Translations under genes and position numbers: made by a program | Assembly: GCA_051294375.1 (NCBI GenBank) | Contig: CM119266.1 | Span: 16,238,087-16,302,086 of the forward strand | DNA from: Paraspadella gotoi | Lineage: Eukaryota; Chaetognatha | DNA length: 64,000 nt | Direction of reading: 5' to 3' | Part shown: one piece after another, positions 1 through 12,285 of the stretch | Numbering within the stretch: position 1 is the first letter of the stretch | Layout: each line of letters starts with the position of its first letter | The notes under the pieces: generated by a model | Database searches by the model: none | What the model was told of the DNA's origin: nothing | Seen by the model: the letters and a program-made list of their open reading frames with translations, nothing else

Positions 1-129
1 ACGGTTGGGGTTTCTGGGTGTGTTGGAGTCGCCCGGATTTTCTCGTCTCAAAATGTAATGAAAAAAACGACACAGACCGTGAAGTGGGTAAAGGGGAGGT
101 GTAAAGTTTTCGATTGGGGAGGGAAGCGA

Positions 130-243
<114 letters not shown>

Positions 244-699
244 CTCCACGGCTGCGAACACATTTTTATAACGTGAGAAATTTTCACCGACAGAGGTCAT
301 CGGGCAGAGAGAATTTTTTTTCTTTGTGACGGGTCGCGGTCAAAATTTGGGCAAAATAGAAAAAAAAAAGTAAAAGAAAAAAAAAGAAAGAAAGAAAAGA
401 GAGAGAAAAGGCCCAAAGGCCAGGGATTTCCTTTCTCTCGCCTCACGTTCCAAAACAGATTTTTCTCGGAAATTTGTGGAAAAGAAAGAAAAAAAAAAAG
501 CGAAACAGCGAAGAAAAGCAGAGAAAAAAGTGAGAGCAGAGAGAAAATGAAAAAAGTTATGAATAAAAAAAAATCAAATAAAAACATTGTTAAACAAAAT
601 TTGAAATAAAAATTAATAAAAATTATAAATGAGACCAAAGGAATGAAATGAACAATCAAGAATTAAGAATTAAGGAATAAAAGAATTAAAATAAATCAA

Positions 700-758
700 G
701 ACAGAAAGGAAGAAAGAAAGCAAGAAGAAAATGAATCGAAAAATAAAATAGAAAAGGA

Positions 759-798
<40 letters not shown>

Positions 799-940
799 GA
801 AAGAAAGAAGAAAAAGAAAGAAAAGAAAGAAAGTAAATAAAGAAAGAAAAAGAAAGAAAGAAAGAAGAAAGAAAGAAAGAAAGAACGAAAGAAAGAAAGA
901 AGAAAGAAAGAAAGAAAGAAGAAAGAAAGAAAGAAACGAA

Positions 941-976
<36 letters not shown>

Positions 977-1014
977 AGAAAGAAAGAAAGAAGAAAGAAA
1001 GAAAGAAAGAAAGA

Positions 1015-1047
<33 letters not shown>

Positions 1048-1057
1048 AGAAAGAGAG
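700..1057 (+). repeat. (GAAA)n microsatellite in A-rich low-complexity DNA
   Basis: Long interrupted GAAA array. The preceding 340-700 is also A/G-rich low complexity. No gene. Confidence 0.95.
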
Positions 1058-1379
1058 TATTTCCGCTTCCCTCAGCGCCTTTTTCCTTCCTTCTTCTCAT
1101 CCGTCATTTCTCCTGTCGACTGTGTTGATGAATTTTGAATTGACCCGCGCTCACGGCGACTGGATGACCAGAACGAGGCCGGCGGAAGCGGAATGGACGA
1201 ATCCGATGGAAGCGGAAACTCGCAAGCAGAAAAAAAGGTCAAACCAGGAAAACGAAAAGCTGGTTATTGGAGAGGAATAAACTGGAAACATGTTTAAAAA
1301 AAAACTAATAATTTGAAACACGTTATGACCACGCCAATGAAAAACGACTAAAGAAAAAGGGAACAAAACTGTCTCAACT

Positions 1380-1414
1380 TACTCTCTCTCTGCTCTCTCT
1401 CTCTCTCTCTCTCT

Positions 1415-1493
<79 letters not shown>
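1380..1493 (+). repeat. (CT)n meeting (GA)n, a self-complementary microsatellite
   Basis: A CT array of about 80 bp switches at 1459 to a GA array of about 35 bp, so the junction is palindromic and could fold as a hairpin. Confidence 0.9.
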
Positions 1494-1495
<2 letters not shown>

Positions 1496-2987
1496 GCTTA
1501 ATTTGTTCGCAATTTGCAACGCGCAAAAAAGGAGAGCGCTGACGACGTTGAGATTAGTTAAACTAAAAACGCCTTCTTCTTAGGAATATAGATTAATTTA
1601 GAAATGTTAACGTATTCATAATTAAAAAAACCGTTTTTCGGAAACAAGCGAACGCTTTTACTCTCATTATGTTTATCTCGGCCGCAATTAATCTATTTTT
1701 ATTCCGCAAGAGGCGCAGAAATCGCGGCTTTTCGTGACAAATGATCATCGCCGCGAGAGCCCGGTCAAAGACGTGGACGACGACGTCGACGATGACGCCA
1801 ACCCCGATGACAATGACGCCGTCAACGCCGGCTCCTTCACCTCGGCGAAATCATCAATTCCGGCGTCGATTGACGCGGCGTCGAATGATGAATGGTTAGA
1901 GTTTCCATCGCAAAGGAATGAAAAAAATCTTTTTCTGGGTTTCAGAACTGAAACGAAGTCTTTACTTTAGGAAAATTGATACTTTGACGATGAATTCAAA
2001 GCTTTGGGTTAATTTAAAGGCGTTTAGAACTATGGACGACGTATTTAATTGATAAAATTGATATTGATTTTAAAGAAAGGCTAATAAAAAACAAAATTAC
2101 AACTTGGTATTTTCCTTCTTTTTTTTCAGTCGATCGATTTCTTTCTGTTTTCTAACCCTGTTTTCTAATTCGACTCTACTTTCATCTCTTCTCATTTCTT
2201 CTTCATCCTCTTTCCTCTCACTTCTCCCTATTTCTTCTCACTTCTCCCTTCACCTCGACCTCTTTCGGACGACTTCCCCTTCTCTCCATCCCATTTCGAT
2301 CCATTGTACTTTCGTCCTATCTATCTATCTATCTATCTATTCTGTTTATATCTTCTATCTAGACTTGTGAAGACTTGTGGAAAGACTTGTGAAAACTTGT
2401 GAAGACTTGTGTTTGACTGGGAACGTGTACGAAGTGTAGTGGCTGTAGACGGGGAAATACAGNNNNNNNNNNNNNNNNNNNNNNNNNGGGAGAGAAGGGA
2501 GAGAGAGAGAGAGTGGAGAGGAGAGAGAGAGTTAGCGAACACGACCGGAATTCTCCTCCAAAAAAACGAAAAAAAAAAGAAAAGATTTACATTGGGCGGT
2601 GTCAGAGCAGGGTTCTGAGGTCCAGATATCGAAAAAAGGCTGCTTAAAGCCCATATACGCACCTCGTTTTGATGTTGAGGGCAAGGAGAAGGAACATGGA
2701 AGAGATAGAGACGAGCGAGGGAAGAATGGAAATTAGGTTTAAGGAGTCGCTGAAGGCCTAACGCGAAGAGACTAAGCTGTTCCCAGTTTCCCTTCTTAGA
2801 TTGGCAGCCTGCTTCCTTTTAACAAAGAAAAACCACAAAACGATAATAATTTGTCCGGTTTCGACGACGAGACTTTCAGGTTTCTAAACGAGCACACAAA
2901 GCGACGAAGCGACGACGAAGAGACGACAATCGACGACTCCGACGAACGAACGATATAGGTCGAAATTCATGGGGGCAAAAAATAGGA

Positions 2988-3024
<37 letters not shown>

Positions 3025-4062
3025 CAATAGAAAGGATCTTAGAGAGGATCTTAAGTAGCAGAGATATTATGCAATGAAGAGTGAGTCAGGTCATATTTAA
3101 AAATAAGAGCGAGATAAAAAAGGTTTGTTTGCGCCACCATGGAGGTGACCAGCCTAATAACGGGTATACAAAGGACTAAAAAGAAAATTAACATAGACGA
3201 GACTTCACGTAAGAGCAATGACCAAAGAGTTGACAGGAGTGAAAACAGTATTATAAAATGGAGCCATCGCGCTGGAGCAAAAAGGAAAAAAGTTTTCTCA
3301 GAGCAAAATCCCTCCATCTTCCCCCCCCCCATTCGCCCCCGCTACCCCTCATCGAGACCGTGTCGCCCACGCGCTCAGAAGACTCCGCTACCTTCCGACT
3401 CAGCGTCGCGGAAAAAAAAAAATTCCGTTTCTCTTCGTAACAAAAACTTTTTCTCGCATCAAACTGCGCGTAACGCGGGAAGATGGCCGGAGCGTTACTC
3501 TCCCGCCACCTCTTGCCCAATCCCATTACTCTCCATTATCTTCTCGTCTCACCCGGATCCTAAGTCCCAGCTTCTTCCCACATCCAGGTTCGCTTTGTCG
3601 TCACGAGGCCGCTTGCCGACTCCGCCGCCGCCGACGCCGCCGCCGACGTCGGGGCAATAATCGACTTTTAACACCTAAACGTTGGACATCGTCGTCGTCG
3701 TCGTCGTCGTTTATGGAGCGAAGAGACCGAATCCCGTCGCTTTTCTTCTCCGTCTTCATCTTCTTTGCCCTCTACTATCACCCGATCCCCACCCACCCAC
3801 CACCTGCTCACACCCCTGCCCCCCTCGCGAGGGGCAAAGAGACATCAACGCTCGTCCGACGTTCCTCTCTTTCCTTTCTGAACAAACTCCTCCGCATTCG
3901 AACCCCCGACATCAAGATTGTCGAGAAAAACGAATATATTTTTTTTGTGACAAATAACTTCCGCGTTTGGCTATGCTCTTACTAATGATAGAGCAAGCTT
4001 TTCGCCAACTTTGATTGCTTCCAAAAATCTACGCGGCTTTTTTAAAAAGCCTCCAAAGCTTA
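1494..4062 (+). other. Intergenic, no supported gene
   Basis: Contains an Asp-rich open frame at 1734-1970, a (TCTA)n at 2318-2340, an N gap (2463-2487), a (GATA)n at 2988-3024 and a (GTC)n at 3690-3710. An ATG in a strong context (GCGCCACCATGG, 3139) opens MEVTSLIT before a possible GTATAC donor, but no partner exon was found. Confidence 0.6.
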
Positions 4063-4837
4063 NNNNNNNNNNNNNNNNNNNNNNNNNCTTTTCGTTTGCT
4101 GTTTTTTTTTAGTTTTAGTCATTGTATGATTTATTTTCATTTGTTGTTTGCATTTAGAGACGCATAATAACTTTTTAACTGGTTAACAATAACGAAATAA
4201 TGTCTTTTACATAAAAATGGACATTTTCGAACTAATTGTGAGCCTTCATCGTTGTTTAACAATTAAAATGTTATCATTAATTATCATATTGTTTTTAATC
4301 CATAATTTGTTTACTTCACTTTTTCAATTTGCGGTTGATTGAAGAATTAACAAAGCCAATCTATCATTATTACAGAACAATTAGGTTTCGATTAATTTTA
4401 TTAATTAATTGACATGTTTGATTTAAAAAAACTTATAAACAAAAAGGCAATTCTTTAAGAAGTCTTGGAAGTTAAGTTTTCCCTCTCAAAAGTTCTCTGT
4501 TTATCTTTTATAAATGAAGCTAGTTTTTGATTATGATCAGTAAATTAAACAAATCAATAGAGACGTATATTATACCATATCAAAAAATGAGGTCCTGGTT
4601 CATGTTGCCTCAAACACAAAAAAGGATTCAATCGTCCAATCTATGAAATTGGTTACAACCAATATAAAAAATGTATGTATGTATTTGCTATTTCAAATTT
4701 AGTAATATTTATTAGATCGTATTTAATTTTTCTTTCATGATTCATTCAAATCATAATATACTTAAATCATTGATTCATGAAATATGCAATGGATCCCTGT
4801 TCACTTTATCTATATGGTATATAGGTGTAGCAGGATT

Positions 4838-4968
4838 GTGCCCACGTATTATTGGCGCCCATAAAACTTGCGCCCCCTAGTGATTGCACCCATGTAGCAT
4901 TGGGCCCACATACAACTTCACCCACTAGTATTCCGCCCACGTATTCCCACGTATTCCTACGTGGGGTA
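4838..4968 (+). repeat. Degenerate minisatellite, unit about 17 bp
   Basis: About eight imperfect units of the type TTGCGCCCACGTATTA, ending in a short inverted copy CCTACGTGGGG. It sits in an otherwise AT-rich spacer (4088-5730) in which I see no gene. Confidence 0.75.
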
Positions 4969-5736
4969 CAATCCGTGAGAACCTAGTTGACTAAAAAATT
5001 ACTTTAAAAATATAGACAAAATATTCATTAATAATTTAAATAATTTAAATTCTTTCTTTGCAGTTAATTTTTAAAATAATTTTTTTTTTATTAGATTATT
5101 ATTATTAAATTTATAAATATTTAATATTAGTATTATTTTTTTTTTTTTTAATTACTTTTATTAGTCTATTTTTAATCTTGCTATCAAGCTCTTTTCCATT
5201 ATTACCTATTTATTAAAGCACGTATTAATAGTAACTTAAACGGAATGAATTATACAAATTATAATACAATTCTATATTTTATTATATGAATAGGAACTTA
5301 AACAGGCAAAATAGTTAATATTTTATTTTATGCAAAAATCTCTTTGAATCCTCATTTGGTAAGAAAAAAGAAGCATTTCAAGATCTCATTTACAATTGCT
5401 ATTTTGTCTTTATTTATATTAGTATAAATACTATAAATTATTTATATTTATAGAAAATATTAGTATCTCACACTACTTAATATTCAAAATTAATTTATTT
5501 ATATTACAATAATAAAACGTTTAAAATTACGCGAATAAAGAGCGTCAATCGTCTATTGACAAATTCGATCGTAAGCTAATTGCATAATTTAGAGCCAGAA
5601 TATAAAAATCGGATCGGAGATCTCTCATGTTGAGAACTTTCAAAATCGAATAAAAGGTGTTTTACAATTAAAGTCATATATATGTGTGATCACTTGTGTG
5701 AACGTTTTTGAAAATCTGAATCCATCTTGATACACT

Positions 5737-6048
5737 TAATCCAACTTGAATTTCTCACTCCTGCCCACAATTTCCTTTCCAAAAAGTCGGAATAAATTTT
5801 AACCAATCGGCGACGGCGACGAATTTAACTCGTCCAATAAAAATTCCTATAAAAACTCCATTAGGTCGACCATCACATTCTCAGGTCGAGTAACAAATTC
5901 TACATTCGGAACGCCGCCTGTCTCCGACCGCCGCCGCGCCTGCCGCCGCCGTCGCCGCCGTCGCCGCCGCGGGCTGGCGACGCTTCGTCCAATCAGGCGT
6001 TCACTCCTCCTCTCACTCAAAACCTTTCGAGCGACGAAAGTCGTTTTA
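5737..6048 (+). repeat. 310-bp inverted repeat, left copy
   Basis: Reverse complement of 8289-8592. It contains an AT-rich half, the motif CCATCACATTCTCAGGTCGA, and a (CCG)n-like GC-rich stretch. Confidence 0.85.
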
Positions 6049-6226
6049 AATATAATTGGGCGGGAGAGAGAAGTGGATGGTAAAAGAGGCAGAAAGGAAG
6101 ACGCCAGAGAGAGAGAAGAGGAGAGGAGAGAGAGAGAGAGAGACGAAGAGGAGAGAGAGAGAGAGAGAGAGACCAGCAGAGGAAAAAAAGTTTTTAACCT
6201 TGTTTCGTTCTCTCTCTCTCCTCCTC

Positions 6227-6260
<34 letters not shown>

Positions 6261-6447
6261 GTCTCTCTCTCTCCTCAGTCTCTCTCTCCTCTCTATCTCT
6301 CTCTATCTCTCTCTCGCGAGGGCAGAGAGAATTTTTTTTTCTGGGGAGGGATAACTATTTTTGTAAGATCGTGGAGGCGGAAGAAGGAACGCGAACTCCA
6401 ACGCATTTCCCGAGTTTTTTACCGCCATCTCGTGGACTGGAGCGGAA

Positions 6448-6514
6448 GATGCTGTCCGAGAGCGAGGCGTACATCAGCAGCCGTGCGGAGCGGTGCACGC
6501 CGCGCCGCGCGCGG
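6448..6514 (+). CDS. Possible first coding exon, gene unknown
   Basis: An ATG opens a frame MLSESEAYISSRAERC..., with the high third-position GC seen in the ARMC4 exons. The frame runs to a strong donor (CGGCG followed by GTGAGG). No partner exon could be found before the repeat nest at 6674, so this may be an orphan exon or chance. Confidence 0.25.
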
Positions 6515-6673
6515 CGGTGAGGGCAAGAGTGTGAAAGTGAGTGAGAGAAGAATAGAAAGATTCCTCTCTCTTATTAATGCGTTTGAGGTGGGAGCGGGCG
6601 TCTGTGGGAGACAGAATTCGTTTTTTTCGAAGGAATTGTTATCCCGGAAAAACTGAATCATTGGGACGTAAGG

Positions 6674-6802
6674 AAAAAGTTTAAATTGTGATGCAGCAAC
6701 TAGTTTATTTATAAACGGACATGTTTCGATTCGATTTACGAACCTTCTTCAGCGCGTTTATAAATAAATAAACTCGTTGCTGCATCACAATTTAAACTTT
6801 TT
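6674..6802 (-). mobile_element. Foldback repeat with hammerhead-like core, copy 1
   Basis: Two arms of about 45 bp (AAAAAGTTTAAATTGTGATG ... and its complement) flank a 35-base core. On the minus strand the core (6718-6752) reads CTGAAGA, then a hairpin GGTTCG/CGAATC, then GAAACATGTC. The layout equals a hammerhead ribozyme with an extended stem I. Confidence 0.6.
6718..6752 (-). ncRNA. Hammerhead-ribozyme-like motif (core of foldback copy 1)
   Basis: The core elements CUGANGA, stem II (6 bp, one G-U pair) and GAAA-C-AU-GUC (tiny stem III and GUC cleavage triplet) are all present. One extra A between CUGAAGA and stem II departs from the consensus and may weaken it. Confidence 0.4.
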
Positions 6803-6936
6803 CTTTATAATATAATTTAAAATAATTTATATCCCAATATTTTAAGGAAAACACCTTTCAGTCCGTCTGTCCCAGATTACTTTAGGTACAAAGTATTGGT
6901 AATCTGTCATCCGAATCATTTCTGAATCAATTCTAA
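6803..6936 (+). repeat. Terminal segment of the foldback element
   Basis: An AT-rich 130-bp segment (AAGGAAAACACCTTTCAGTC ...) recurs inverted at 10028-10162 and 10463-10611, always next to a foldback copy. Confidence 0.75.
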
Positions 6937-6961
6937 NNNNNNNNNNNNNNNNNNNNNNNNN

Positions 6962-8075
6962 CTCTCTATTTGATTGCGTCCTTTTCTTGTTCCCGCCTAC
7001 TTACATTATATCGCAGACGCTTCGTCTGACTTCTCTTTCTCTATTTTTTTTCTCTCTTTCTCTTCTTCTCTCTTCTCGCTCTTCTTTTTCCCTCGTCTAT
7101 CTCTCCTGTCTCTCCTCTCGTCCCTTCTCCTTTGGGATTACTTTGTACACCATTGCTCAAAATTTTGCTTTATCTTACCTCCACTTCACTTGTTTGCACT
7201 GGTCTGTTCTGTCTTGGTTTTCAGCGCCTTACCCCTCGCTCTCTGGCTCAGCTCACTTTTCCTCAGCTCCCTTGGTTGAATCAACTTCATCACTCAACTC
7301 TGCTCTCTACTTCTGTCGCCTTCCCTCCTCTCCCTCCTCTCTCCTCCTCTCTTCACATATTCGATACCGTCTAATACTCGAAAAATCTAAACTAGGTACC
7401 TGTAATTCGACTTATTTATCTCGAACAGCGTCTCACAGAGAACTGCTTTAATCACTTGAGAACTCTTAAATTTTTTGGCTAGACCATGCATCTTGCCTCT
7501 CCTTATAGAGAGATTTCAGTTTTTTATGGTTGTGATGCAAAGAAAGCGCTGGAATTCAAAGAATACTGCACAAGTGGAGATTCCAATCCACAAGTAATGT
7601 TACAAACTAAAACTAGATTGTACTTTTTTTATTTTAGCAATGAATATACACAAAAATCGTTTGTATTGGGCAGATTGAACAACCGTAAGGATTCACACTT
7701 TCCAAGCTGTATGCACATATGCGACCTTCTAATATTCAGCACATCAACTGCTTCTTCTTTAGTAAGCAATGCTGAGTCTACGAATGACCTGAGGAAGCCG
7801 AAGACAGAGAGATACCTACCATATCACAACTTATAACGTTACGATAAGATATTTATAGTTATGGAGGGCTTCGAACGTCGAGAACTACAAATATGGGTTG
7901 CGAATTGTGTGAAACAGCGAACAAAACTCGGCATAGCGAGAGTATAAAGAGGTACTAATATTTATATGGCATTTGAAAAATATTCTAAGACTGTTCAAAA
8001 GAGTTAAAGAAATAGTTCGTAACTTCAAGTTTGGTGTCCATGTATTTTAGAGTGAGTCAACTTGAGAAGTAAATA
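6962..8075 (+). repeat. 1.1-kb direct repeat, copy A
   Basis: Identical over its length to 8888-10001, with a constant offset of 1926. It starts at an N gap (6937-6961). Confidence 0.95.
7486..7836 (+). CDS. 116-codon open frame in repeat copy A, unknown
   Basis: ATG to TAA, beginning MHLASPYREISVFYGCDAKK. No domain, signal or known transposase motif is recognised. It may be a fragment of an element protein or chance. Confidence 0.2.
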   Translation: MHLASPYREISVFYGCDAKKALEFKEYCTSGDSNPQVMLQTKTRLYFFYFSNEYTQKSFVLGRLNNRKDSHFPSCMHICDLLIFSTSTASSLVSNAESTNDLRKPKTERYLPYHNL

Positions 8076-8099
8076 CACATATTAATTAAGAAAATAGGT

Positions 8100-8260
8100 A
8101 TTAATTAATATGTTGTATTACTTCCAATAACCATTAAAATACGATTGATTTATTTTTCATTTATTTTTCAGATAATCTAATCTTACTCGGTTTTTGTCGT
8201 CAAACAAATCATAGACTGAAGCTATAAAAATAAAAATTTAAGTCATAAGATAAAACACCT
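8100..8260 (+). repeat. 150-bp inverted repeat, left copy
   Basis: Contains CAAACAAATCATAGACTGAA. Its reverse complement is at 10293-10455. Confidence 0.8.
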
Positions 8261-8288
8261 CGATCGATTCTCAATCGANNNNNNNNNN

Positions 8289-8592
8289 AAAACGACTTTC
8301 GGTCGCTCGAAAGGTTTTGAGTGAGAGGAGGAGTGAACGCTGATTGGACGAAGCGTCGCCAGCCGCGGCGGCGACGGCGGCGACGGCGGCGGCAGCGGCG
8401 GCGGTCGAGACAGCGGCGTCCGAATTTAGAATTTGTTACTCGCACCTGAGAATGTGATGGTCGACCTAATGGGAGTTTTATAGGATTTTTATTGGACGAG
8501 TTAAATTCGTCGCCGTCGCCGATTGGTTAAAATTTATTCGACTTTTTGGAAAGGAAATTGGTGCAGGAGTGAGAAATTCAAGCTTGGATGGT
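8289..8592 (-). repeat. 310-bp inverted repeat, right copy
   Basis: Mirror of 5737-6048 (for example CACCTGAGAATGTGATGG). The left edge is a 10-base N gap at 8279-8288. Confidence 0.85.
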
Positions 8593-8887
8593 TCGGGGAC
8601 TTGGGCTTTCAACAAAGCAACAATGTCTCAGTCACGATAGGTGTAAGTTGCGGTCTTCTTGGCTGAGGAGACCCCGGATACTAAAAAAAGGAAATCTTAT
8701 TTCCCTCTCGATATTTCATAAAAATTATGGTTTAGTGGATATAGTAGATACATACATACCTTTGATTTTCTCTGTTTGTCCCTCAAGCATAAAAAACATA
8801 AAAATATTATAATATAATTGTGATAATTTCCTTTCTTTTTCGTTGCGTTTGGGACGTAAGGAAAAAGTTTAAATTGTGATGCAGCAA

Positions 8888-10001
8888 CTCTCTATTTGAT
8901 TGCGTCCTTTTCTTGTTCCCGCCTACTTACATTATATCGCAGACGCTTCGTCTGACTTCTCTTTCTCTATTTTTTTTCTCTCTTTCTCTTCTTCTCTCTT
9001 CTCGCTCTTCTTTTTCCCTCGTCTATCTCTCCTGTCTCTCCTCTCGTCCCTTCTCCTTTGGGATTACTTTGTACACCATTGCTCAAAATTTTGCTTTATC
9101 TTACCTCCACTTCACTTGTTTGCACTGGTCTGTTCTGTCTTGGTTTTCAGCGCCTTACCCCTCGCTCTCTGGCTCAGCTCACTTTTCCTCAGCTCCCTTG
9201 GTTGAATCAACTTCATCACTCAACTCTGCTCTCTACTTCTGTCGCCTTCCCTCCTCTCCCTCCTCTCTCCTCCTCTCTTCACATATTCGATACCGTCTAA
9301 TACTCGAAAAATCTAAACTAGGTACCTGTAATTCGACTTATTTATCTCGAACAGCGTCTCACAGAGAACTGCTTTAATCACTTGAGAACTCTTAAATTTT
9401 TTGGCTAGACCATGCATCTTGCCTCTCCTTATAGAGAGATTTCAGTTTTTTATGGTTGTGATGCAAAGAAAGCGCTGGAATTCAAAGAATACTGCACAAG
9501 TGGAGATTCCAATCCACAAGTAATGTTACAAACTAAAACTAGATTGTACTTTTTTTATTTTAGCAATGAATATACACAAAAATCGTTTGTATTGGGCAGA
9601 TTGAACAACCGTAAGGATTCACACTTTCCAAGCTGTATGCACATATGCGACCTTCTAATATTCAGCACATCAACTGCTTCTTCTTTAGTAAGCAATGCTG
9701 AGTCTACGAATGACCTGAGGAAGCCGAAGACAGAGAGATACCTACCATATCACAACTTATAACGTTACGATAAGATATTTATAGTTATGGAGGGCTTCGA
9801 ACGTCGAGAACTACAAATATGGGTTGCGAATTGTGTGAAACAGCGAACAAAACTCGGCATAGCGAGAGTATAAAGAGGTACTAATATTTATATGGCATTT
9901 GAAAAATATTCTAAGACTGTTCAAAAGAGTTAAAGAAATAGTTCGTAACTTCAAGTTTGGTGTCCATGTATTTTAGAGTGAGTCAACTTGAGAAGTAATA
10001 C
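8888..10001 (+). repeat. 1.1-kb direct repeat, copy B
   Basis: Second identical copy. It is directly preceded by half a foldback arm (8862-8889, AAAAAGTTTAAATTGTGATG) and followed by an inverted terminal segment and a full foldback. Confidence 0.95.
9412..9762 (+). CDS. 116-codon open frame in repeat copy B, unknown
   Basis: Identical to the open frame at 7486-7836 because the 1.1-kb repeat is duplicated exactly. Confidence 0.2.
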   Translation: MHLASPYREISVFYGCDAKKALEFKEYCTSGDSNPQVMLQTKTRLYFFYFSNEYTQKSFVLGRLNNRKDSHFPSCMHICDLLIFSTSTASSLVSNAESTNDLRKPKTERYLPYHNL

Positions 10002-10027
10002 AACATATTAATTAAGAAAATAGGTAT

Positions 10028-10267
10028 TTAGAATTGATTTAGAAATGATTCTGAACAGATTACCATACTTTGTAATTTGTACTAAAGTAATCTGGGAAGA
10101 CGACTGAAAGGTGTTTTCCTTAAAATATGGGATATAATTATTTTTAAATTATATTATAAGAGAAAAAGTTTAAATTGTGATGCAGCAACGAGTTATTTAT
10201 TTATAAACGCGCTGAAGAAGGTTCGTAAACCGAATCGAAACAGTTCCGTTTATAAATAAACCGTTGC
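10028..10267 (+). mobile_element. Inverted terminal segment plus foldback with hammerhead-like core, copy 2
   Basis: 10028-10162 mirrors 6803-6936. The foldback 10163-10267 carries CTGAAGA at 10212, hairpin GGTTCG/CGAATC and GAAACAGTTC. It runs into an N gap (10268-10292). Confidence 0.6.
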
Positions 10268-10292
10268 NNNNNNNNNNNNNNNNNNNNNNNNN

Positions 10293-10455
10293 TCGAGTTA
10301 TCCTTATGACTTAAATTTCTTATTATTTATAAGCCACTTCAGTCTATGATTTGTTTGACGACAGAAAACCGAGTAAGATTCAGATTATCTGAAAAATAAA
10401 TGAAAAATAAATCAATCTATTTTAATGGTTATTGGAAGTAATACAACATATTATT
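10293..10455 (-). repeat. 150-bp inverted repeat, right copy
   Basis: Mirror of 8100-8260 (TTCAGTCTATGATTTGTTTG), starting at an N gap. Confidence 0.8.
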
Positions 10456-10462
10456 AAAAAAT

Positions 10463-10696
10463 GAGGTATTAGAATTGATTCAGAAATGATTCGGATTGAC
10501 AGATTACCAATACTTTGTACCTAAAGTAATCTGGGACAACAGACTGAAAGAGTGTTTTCCTTAAAATATGGGATATAAATTATTTTTAAATTATATTATA
10601 AAGAAAAAGTTTAAATTGTCGATGCAGCAACGAGTTATTTATTTATAAACGCGCTGAAGAAGGTTCGTAAATCGAATCGAAACATTGTCCGTTTAT
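10463..10696 (+). mobile_element. Terminal segment plus truncated foldback with hammerhead-like core, copy 3
   Basis: It has the same order as copy 2. The core CTGAAGA ... GAAACATTGTCC lies at 10654-10690. The downstream arm is lost after GTTTAT. Confidence 0.55.
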
Positions 10697-10899
10697 CTCT
10701 CTCTTTTCGATTCTCAATCGAAACTTTTACTTTTTCAAAACGAAACTTTTTTCCCGAAAAAAAGAACAGGTTTTCACTTCACAATTTCCATCCAATGGGA
10801 GGAGGAAGAGGAAGAGCGGACCGGAAGTGAGAGACCGACGCCTCGATTCCTGCGCGGAGCTCGCGTTTCCCAGGTGAACCTCACGTGAGCTAGCGGGCA

Positions 10900-12203
10900 C
10901 GCGCGTCGGAGAGAGAGAGAGAGAGCGCGAGCGCGCGAAACCTGGCAGGAGAGAGAGAAAGAGGAGGGGAGGCGCGCCCGACGGAGGGAGAGTGAGACGC
11001 GGAAGAGGAAGAGAAGGCGCCGTCGGCGGGCGGGGACGGAAGCGGCGGCGATCTTACTTTTACGCGCAGGTGAGACGATGGAGAGAGATAGAGAGAGAGA
11101 CAAAGCGAGAAAGAGAGATGGAAAGAGTAAAAAGTTACCGCTATCGATGGCGAGAAAGGTTTGAAGTTATAAGTTGACCGCGAAAACAGTACGTATCCTT
11201 AAATAAGTGCTTAATCATTTTTAATCAAATTTTAATTGTTTACTTATATCTTATGCTTTTATCAATATAGCTACACCCATTAGCAAATCCATGAAAATAA
11301 AATATATCATTCTATTTAAAGAATATCAAAATTTAAATTAATCGTTACTCAATACTCATTATTCTCCCAACTGTCAGAAAATCGTTTTAATATAAAATAA
11401 ACTACTGAAAAACTAGAGTTCGCGGGAGACTCGTTGGCGAATCGAAACGTTCTCATCAGCAAATAGCTCCTCTTCAAATGGCGACTTACTTCAAAGGAGA
11501 CTGACCTCCTCCGAGGCGCGACTCACCCTCGGAGCGAATTGGGGCGGATGCGACCTCATTTCCACTCGATTCTCGATCCTTTGCGCCGAGAAAATGAAAC
11601 GGAACATTCATCAAAAATTCGCTCGCTTCAAAATTCTCTTCGAAATTTGCTGAATTCAAATCGCCGTTCCTTCGTCGCTGCCCTCGACCTCTCCTGCTCC
11701 TCCTCCTCCTCCTCCTCCTACCTCTCTCACCTCTCCACCTTGCACCCCTCGTCAATCCTCACCCCTTCTTACCTCCCCCACCCCTATTCCCCCTTCCTCG
11801 CCCCTTCCCGTAAAAAGAAAACCATTTGATCCTTACCCTCTAAGGTTGAGGGTTTAATTTCTCGCCCCGTCAGCTCCGATCTCCTCATTGGTCAGTCTCT
11901 CACGGGGTTCCCGCTCCTTATTGGTCCGAAGTAGCCCTTGGCGTTGAACTTGATGGGTCAAAGATTTTTTTCACAATTTCGTTTACTTTCTTTTTTCTCT
12001 CTCTCTCTTTCTATCTTTCTCTCTCTCTCTCTGTCTCTTTCTCTCTCTCATTCTTCCTATTTTCCTTCGCGGCGCGTTTACTTATTTTCAGGTTTTAGAA
12101 GGAGAGAGAGATACGAGAGAGAGAGAGGAGTGGAGAAGGATGAGGAGGAGAGAGAGAGAGTAGGGAGATGAGGGAGATGGAGAGAGAGCGAGAAGTTCGA
12201 GAG

Positions 12204-12285
<82 letters not shown>

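Noticed and set aside
700-1100. 134-codon Phe/Ser/Leu frame on the minus strand
   Set aside because: Translation of the GAAA array.
1734-1970. Asp-rich 78-codon frame (KDVDDDVDDDANPDD)
   Set aside because: It comes from GAC/GTC-rich sequence, which is common in this genome's noncoding DNA, and has no clear splice partner.
2318-3024. TCTA and GATA arrays as arms of an inverted repeat
   Set aside because: Only the simple repeats are complementary; the sequence between and around them is not.
3139-3660. 173-codon frame with an ideal Kozak context
   Set aside because: The first codons look plausible but the rest is low-complexity Lys/Pro/Arg, and no downstream exon could be linked.
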